Below are positions 59,490 through 64,000 of a stretch of 64,000 nucleotides of DNA, in pieces. The notes beneath the pieces were generated by a model. That model ran no database searches. It was not told the DNA's origin and worked only from the letters and a program-made list of their open reading frames with translations. How positions within the stretch are numbered: position 1 is the stretch's first letter; each line of letters opens with the position of its first letter. Made by a program: the position numbers and the translations under genes. The DNA comes from Leptobrachium leishanense (taxonomy: Eukaryota > Chordata > Amphibia > Anura > Megophryidae): NCBI GenBank assembly GCA_009667805.1, contig CM019063.1, positions 195,342,954 to 195,406,953 on the forward strand. Direction: 5' to 3'.

Positions 59490-60503
59490 GCAATATGCTG
59501 TTGGACGTGTTATGCATTCAGAGATGGTATTCTGCATACCTTTGTTGTAACAAGTGATTATTTGAGTTATTGCTGCCTTTCTATCATCTCAAACCAGTCT
59601 GCCCATTCTCCTATGCCCTGTAACATCAGCATCAACTGCTGCTCACTGGATATTTTCTCTTTTTCGGACCATTTTCTGGAAACTCTACTGTAGAGATGGT
59701 TGTATGTGGAAATCCCAGTAGATCAGTAGTTTTTGAAATTCTCAGACCAGCCCATCTGACACCAACAATCATGCCACACTGCTCGCTGGCCAGCCACCGA
59801 GTGAAGTAGCCGGTGATTGCGGCCGTGGGTCGAATCGATGACAGCCGCAGGGTGATGATGCGGTGCCTGCCGGATTAAAAAACAGGCAAGTGAATCCAGC
59901 CCATTTCCCTGTCGTGGTTCATTCCTCCTTGGTGCGTTCGTTGATATACTTCTGTGTAAGCTCTTCTGTTTATGACCCTGGCTCTGTCTGATAATCTGAT
60001 TTGGCATTAACCCCTGGCATTGTCGGACTTCCCGATTTGGCATTAACCCCTGGCATTGTCTGACTTCCCGATTTGGCATTAACCCCTGGCATTGTCTGAC
60101 TTCCTGATTTGGCATTAACCCCTGGCATTGTCTGACTTCCCGATTTGGCATTAACCCCTGGCATTGTCTGACTTCCTGATTTGGCATTAACCCCTGGCAT
60201 TGGCTGACTTCCTGATTTGGCATTAACCCCTGGCATTGGCTGACTACCTGATTTGGCATTAACCCCTGACATTGTCTGACTATCCAAATTGGCTTTAACC
60301 CTTGGCTCTGAGTACTCGCTCTGGTGTCTATATCTGGCTCGCTTTACCCATTTGTTCTGGTTTACTAGTTTCCTTTGTGTTGTCTGTCTATTCTGTGTTT
60401 AGCTATAGACCAGCAGTGTAGCTAGACTGTCTGTGTGCAGGGAGTAGATATCTATGACAAGAAGCAATTGAACAGGTGTACCTAATAAAGTGGCCAGTGA
60501 GTG
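59490..60503 (-). mobile_element. Tc1-like deletion derivative with internal insertion
   Basis: The right end, ACCTAATAAAGTGGCCAGTG...GTG followed by TA (60504-60505), is the terminus of a Tc1-like family with CACTGGCCACTTTATTAGG ends. The stretch 59490-59776 corresponds to an antisense transposase N-terminal part (motifs such as TGGATATTTTCTCTTTTTCG and GTAGATCAGTAGTTTTTG). Between about 59776 and 60455 unrelated sequence with a minisatellite interrupts it. The left terminus is missing. Confidence 0.7.
59990..60300. repeat. 36-bp minisatellite, GATTTGGCATTAACCCCTGG unit
   Basis: About eight copies of CCGATTTGGCATTAACCCCTGG plus CATTGTCTGACTTC. Because 36 is a multiple of three, two minus frames stay open (repeat peptides MPGVNAKSGSQT and QCQGLMPNQEVR). 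Confidence 0.93.
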
Positions 60504-60505
60504 TA

Positions 60506-60830
60506 GATTGACTAGAATTGGTCCTATAACAGACCCCTGAGGGACACCACTTACCACTGGTGTCCATCTTGAAAATGTACCATTTATGACCACTCTCTGT
60601 ACTCTCTCTTAGCCAGTGTTATATTCAAGAATAAGAATTTTCATCTAGACCAATTTTTCTTAATTTGAATAGTATCCTCTTGTGTGGAACTGTTTCAAAG
60701 GCTTTGGCAAAATCCAAGCAAATACTTTTGGTTATATAAAAGGCTGAATTTTGTAACAATTGTTTTCCACTGCTGAGCTTCCCCAAGTAAATCAACACGT
60801 AGAAACATACCAAACTTACCAAGCCATCAA
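60506..60830 (-). pseudogene. LINE reverse transcriptase fragment
   Basis: On the minus strand, LDFAKAFETVPHKRILFKL (motif A, about 60670-60730) and, in a neighbouring frame, WTPVVSGVPQGSVIGPILV (motif B) are clear. The fragment is CR1/jockey-like and distinct from the L2 copies. It is cut on the lower side by the Tc1-like element's TA site at 60504. Confidence 0.8.
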
Positions 60831-61129
60831 GGGGCCCTATTCTATAGTTGACGGTAAAATGGAGCTGTAGCAGGTAAATCTGAGCCTGCAGATTTTCCTT
60901 ACCATCTCCATTTTAACATTTTACCATCTGTATTCTGGAGTAGGTGCTTTAGTAGTGCCTCATTCTGTAACAGAGTGCAAGGCTGCCTGATACAGATAGT
61001 AGCGCAGAACGCCACCACGTGTATTGGCTCGTGGAGTCCATAGGACTCTATGGAGCCTTGCACTTCCCGGCCGCGAGTTCTGCATGATATGCTCTGGCAA
61101 GATAAATTGCGGAGGGAGACTAGGAAATA

Positions 61130-61943
61130 CACTATATTGCCAAAGGTATTCGCTCACCCATCCAAATAATCAGAATCAGGTGTTCCAATCACTTCCACGG
61201 CCACAGGTATATAAAATCAAGCACCTAGGCATGTAGACTGTTTTTACAAACATTTGTGAAAGAATGGGTCGCTCTCAGGAGCTCAGTGAATTCCAGCGTG
61301 GAACTGTGATAGGATGCCACCTGTGCAACAAATCCAGTCGTGAAAGTTCCTCACTCCTAAATATTCCACAGTCAACTGTCAGCTGCATTATAAGAATGTG
61401 GAAGTGTTTGGGAACGACAACAACTCTGCCACGAAGTGGTAGGTCACGTAAACTGACGGAGCGGGGTCAGCGGATGCTGAGGCGCATAGTGCGAAGAGGT
61501 CACCAACTTTCTGCAGAGTCAATCGCTTCAGACCTCCAAACTTCATGTAGCCTTCAGATTAGCTCAAGAACAGTGCGCATAGAGCTTCATGGAATGGGCT
61601 TCCATGGCCGAGCAGCTGCATCCAAGCCATACATCACCAAGTGCAATGCAAAGCCTCAACCCGATAGAACACCTTTGGGATGAATTAGAGCGGAGACTGA
61701 GAGCCAGGCCTTCTCATCCAACATCATTGTGTGACCTCACAAATGCGCTTCTGGAAGAATGGTCAAAAATTCCCATAAACACACTCCTAAACCTTGTGGA
61801 CAGCCTTCCCAGAAGAGTTGAAGCTGTTATAGCTGCAAAGGGTGGACCGATGTCATATTGAACCCTATGGATTAGGAATGGGATGTCACTTAAATTCATA
61901 TGTGAGTGAAGGCAGGTGAGCGAATACTTTTGGCAATATAGTG
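61130..61943 (+). mobile_element. Tc1 deletion derivative, 814 bp, TA target duplication
   Basis: The ends CACTATATTGCCAAAGG and CTTTTGGCAATATAGTG are inverted repeats, and TA flanks both sides (61128-61129 and 61944-61945). The centre of the transposase, including both catalytic aspartates, is deleted. Confidence 0.93.
61264..61861 (+). pseudogene. Tc1 transposase, central deletion
   Basis: The first 130 codons (61264-61650) hold the paired-like HTH region (ELSEFQRGTVIGCHLCNKSS; STVSCIIRMWK; GRSRKLTERGQRML). They join directly to the C-terminus, in another frame, at SLNPIEHLWDELERRLRARP (about 61650-61710), keeping the catalytic Glu. Roughly 120 codons of the DDE core are missing. Such derivatives can only be moved by another copy's enzyme. 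Confidence 0.9.
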
Positions 61944-62147
61944 TATATGTTCCCAGTCTGACTGCTGCTGGCAAGAGGAAGCAGTGGATTGCGCCACCTT
62001 CTTCACCGCAGGATGAGAGGTGGGCATGGGATTTAATGGGGGAGGGGATTACAGAGCGTGATCTGTGATTCTGCAAATTCCAAGTCACTTAACACAGTTT
62101 CGGGGAGACCTTATTTAAAGCTTACACCTGATTTGGAATCGAACCCA

Positions 62148-63562
62148 TTGCTGGCGTAACACTTTTCAATTTAAAAAGACCCAAATCAGTGAAATATATA
62201 AAATATAAATACAGTGAGTGTATAATGCTAGTGATTCTGTTTCTGCTGCTGCAACAGGCCTAGAGTAAGTGGACAATAGTGCTGAAAGGGGGTTTACTAA
62301 ACACATAAGATCAGTGGGACATTAACAGAGTGTGGATGAGTGGAACGTAAAAAGCACAATCGAACTGAAAGTAATAGGACAAGGAAACAGCAAGGAATTT
62401 ATACTTCTAGTAGTTAGGTTGCTGCAAGCGATATTAGCAGCATGTGCCACTAAAATGTGAATCGTAGTGGTAACATGCTTATGGTGACTGCTAGTTGTAT
62501 TTCCACTTCAACACGATTGTAGGTCAAAACTGAACTCTAATGGGAAAGTAAATGTCTGCCATATTGTCAAATCTCTACCAGCACAGGACAAGCTAATTCA
62601 ATCCTACAAAAAAGCCTTATATTCCACTCAACAACAAATATCTCAGCAATAATTATTGAATTAGGTAATTTCTCACCCATGTAGACAAGTTGGATAAATA
62701 GCAAAATTTAATATTTTATACAGTATGTTTATGCATGTTCAGACCCAAATTTTGCAGTTTGTTTTTCAGTTTAAGGAATACACCCCCTTTTATAATTACA
62801 GCATGTAATAATTATTCCAGTTTTCCGTATAACATTTTTGAGGTGGTTTGTCTGGGAAATATAATTAGAGGAGCTGCCGTAGGGCTTTTTATGGAAACTG
62901 GCAGGATTCAATTTTCTTTATGGGTGTTAGGAAACCTGTGGAAACCTCCTTAGCAGTGACTCAGTCCATCCTGGATGTGACTATATGATAGGAATGAAGA
63001 GGGGAAAAAATAAAGGTGCATTGTGAATGAGATGGAAAGCTCACGTGTTAAAAAAAAAACACAAGACAATATTTTGGTGCCTTTTTCTTCTGTATTTTAG
63101 CATATGAATACTCAAGTGTTTTGAAATTTAGATTATTCAGCATGATATCAATTGAGCATATATATCTCCATAAGTTCCATTGAGGAATTAATATACATAT
63201 AATTGAGACGGCTATAATTTACTAATCTGACTACTCAAACAGGTCATTTCATTTCTCATGATGTATTCTCTCCTTTAGATGACTTGTCACTCTGTCATGG
63301 CACTAATAGCCAAGATGCAGGACTCACACTTGGCTATCAAAACCGCCGGAGGTGCAGGTGGCTCGACGTCTTGATCATAGGGGTGTCTCCACTAATAGGT
63401 GGCATCAAAAACCTGAGCAGCTGGCACAGGATGTCCCAGAGATGCCTAATTAAGTGGAAAGGAATCCTTGGAGCTCCTCCCTGCGAACGGAAGGGTGAAT
63501 TGTCACTTACGGACCTTGATGCCACTGTTAAGTTGCAGGGGATCTTAGGGGACTTGCTAGTC
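62148..63562. other. Unassigned sequence
   Basis: No gene or element recognised over about 1.4 kb. Confidence 0.4.
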
Positions 63563-63740
63563 CAGTGGTTCCCAATCCCTTTCCTCAGGTACCCCTAACA
63601 GGCCAGGTTTTAAGATTTACCTTGAGGAAATGCAGCCTGAATCCTGCAATATGTGAGCAGGAAATCATATAACCTGTACTGTGCTTCAGATATCTGGCGA
63701 ACCTGGCCTCTTAGGGTTATTGAGGACCAGGGTTGGGAAA
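63563..63740. mobile_element. hAT MITE fragment, CAGTGGTTCCCAATCC end
   Basis: CAGTGGTTCCCAATCCC on the left and GGACCAGGGTTGGGAAACG on the right form imperfect inverted repeats. The body contains AGGCCAGGTTTTAAGATTTA and CGAACCTGGCCTC inverted segments. The right terminus is not sharply defined. Confidence 0.62.
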
Positions 63741-64000
63741 CGAGTACTAAACCATCTGCCACACTAAAGGGCAATACACACTGAGCACCAGCCCTCCTAG
63801 GCTACCAGAAGATAAAGGAAAGGGGGTGGTATTACAAATATTTTCTATAAATAGGAGAAAAATGGCAGTTTATCTTGCACCTGGCTCCACAAACACTAGA
63901 GCAGGTCCTGCCAAGATAGTGCAGATTTTGTTACAATTCGGCACTTAATGTACAGATCCCAGTAATATGTTAGAATGTCCTTCTGCTACATTATGTATTG
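63741..64000. other. Unassigned sequence
   Basis: Nothing recognised. Confidence 0.4.

Larger units (their letters stand above)
60832..62147. mobile_element. MITE related to the GGGCTCTATTACA group, copy 6, split by a Tc1
   Basis: It begins GGGCCCTATTCTATAG and ends near GGAATCGAACCC. TATGTTCCCAGTCTGACTGC, GAAGCAGTGGATTGCGCC and AAGTCACTTAACAC match copy 5 at 28.6-29.3 kb. Ends are diverged. Confidence 0.55.

Noticed and set aside
59723..60287. Minus-strand frames MPGVNAKSGSQT and QCQGLMPNQEVR
   Set aside because: Both are translations of the 36-bp minisatellite, open because the unit is a multiple of three.

Overview
This window looks like non-genic DNA from a large, transposon-rich vertebrate genome. 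The mix of L2-like LINEs with GCGCTATATAAATAA-type tails, CORE-SINEs, Tc1, Harbinger, hAT and piggyBac elements, a Mag-like Ty3/gypsy element and gypsy-type solo LTRs fits an anuran amphibian best. That assignment is inference, because no host protein-coding exon, rRNA or tRNA gene could be supported. Almost all plausible coding sequence belongs to mobile elements, and most of it is broken.

Layout. 1-2280: 3' half of an L2-type LINE (plus strand). 2281-3345: a decaying minisatellite split by a long-TIR element. 3.6-5.6 kb: a MITE, a minisatellite-bearing hAT element and two nested hAT fragments. 7.4-14.4 kb: a short purine minisatellite, then a 5.8 kb pyrimidine-rich tandem array. 15.1-17.7 kb: Harbinger MITEs nested in one another, SINE pieces and a second MITE. 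17.7-20.7 kb: a 2.9 kb hAT element with a perfect 8-bp target duplication and four minisatellites. 22-31 kb: more hAT, MITE, LINE and solo-LTR insertions. 32.6-37.2 kb: a Harbinger element with recognisable nuclease and MADF/BESS genes, itself invaded by a solo LTR and by a full-length Tc1 whose transposase frame is open. 37.8-41.5 kb: a MITE containing a hAT element, then a piggyBac MITE inside a piggyBac MITE. 42.8-45.0 kb: an L1/Tx1-type retroposed copy with ORF1 but no ORF2. 45.5-47.5 kb: a LINE split by a piggyBac MITE. 47.8-53.4 kb: a MITE split by a 4.8 kb gypsy element with nearly identical LTRs. 53.4-64 kb: L2, Tc1, LINE, LTR and hAT fragments.

The dominant theme is nesting. At least ten insertions can be dated relative to their hosts because target duplications are visible: 8 bp for hAT, 5 bp for LTR elements, TTAA for piggyBac, TA for Tc1, 3 bp for Harbinger and 16 bp for the ORF1-only retroelement. 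The most notable signals are: (a) hAT elements of different terminal families that carry related internal minisatellites; (b) the ORF1-only, HAL1-like insertion; (c) a full-length open Tc1 transposase with glycine at the second catalytic aspartate; (d) a Harbinger element whose nuclease relic lies antisense between the MADF and BESS parts of its partner gene; (e) a gypsy element with 99% identical LTRs whose reading frame breaks mostly at single missing bases in homopolymers; and (f) the long array, each unit of which resembles a branch point, polypyrimidine tract and CAG acceptor.
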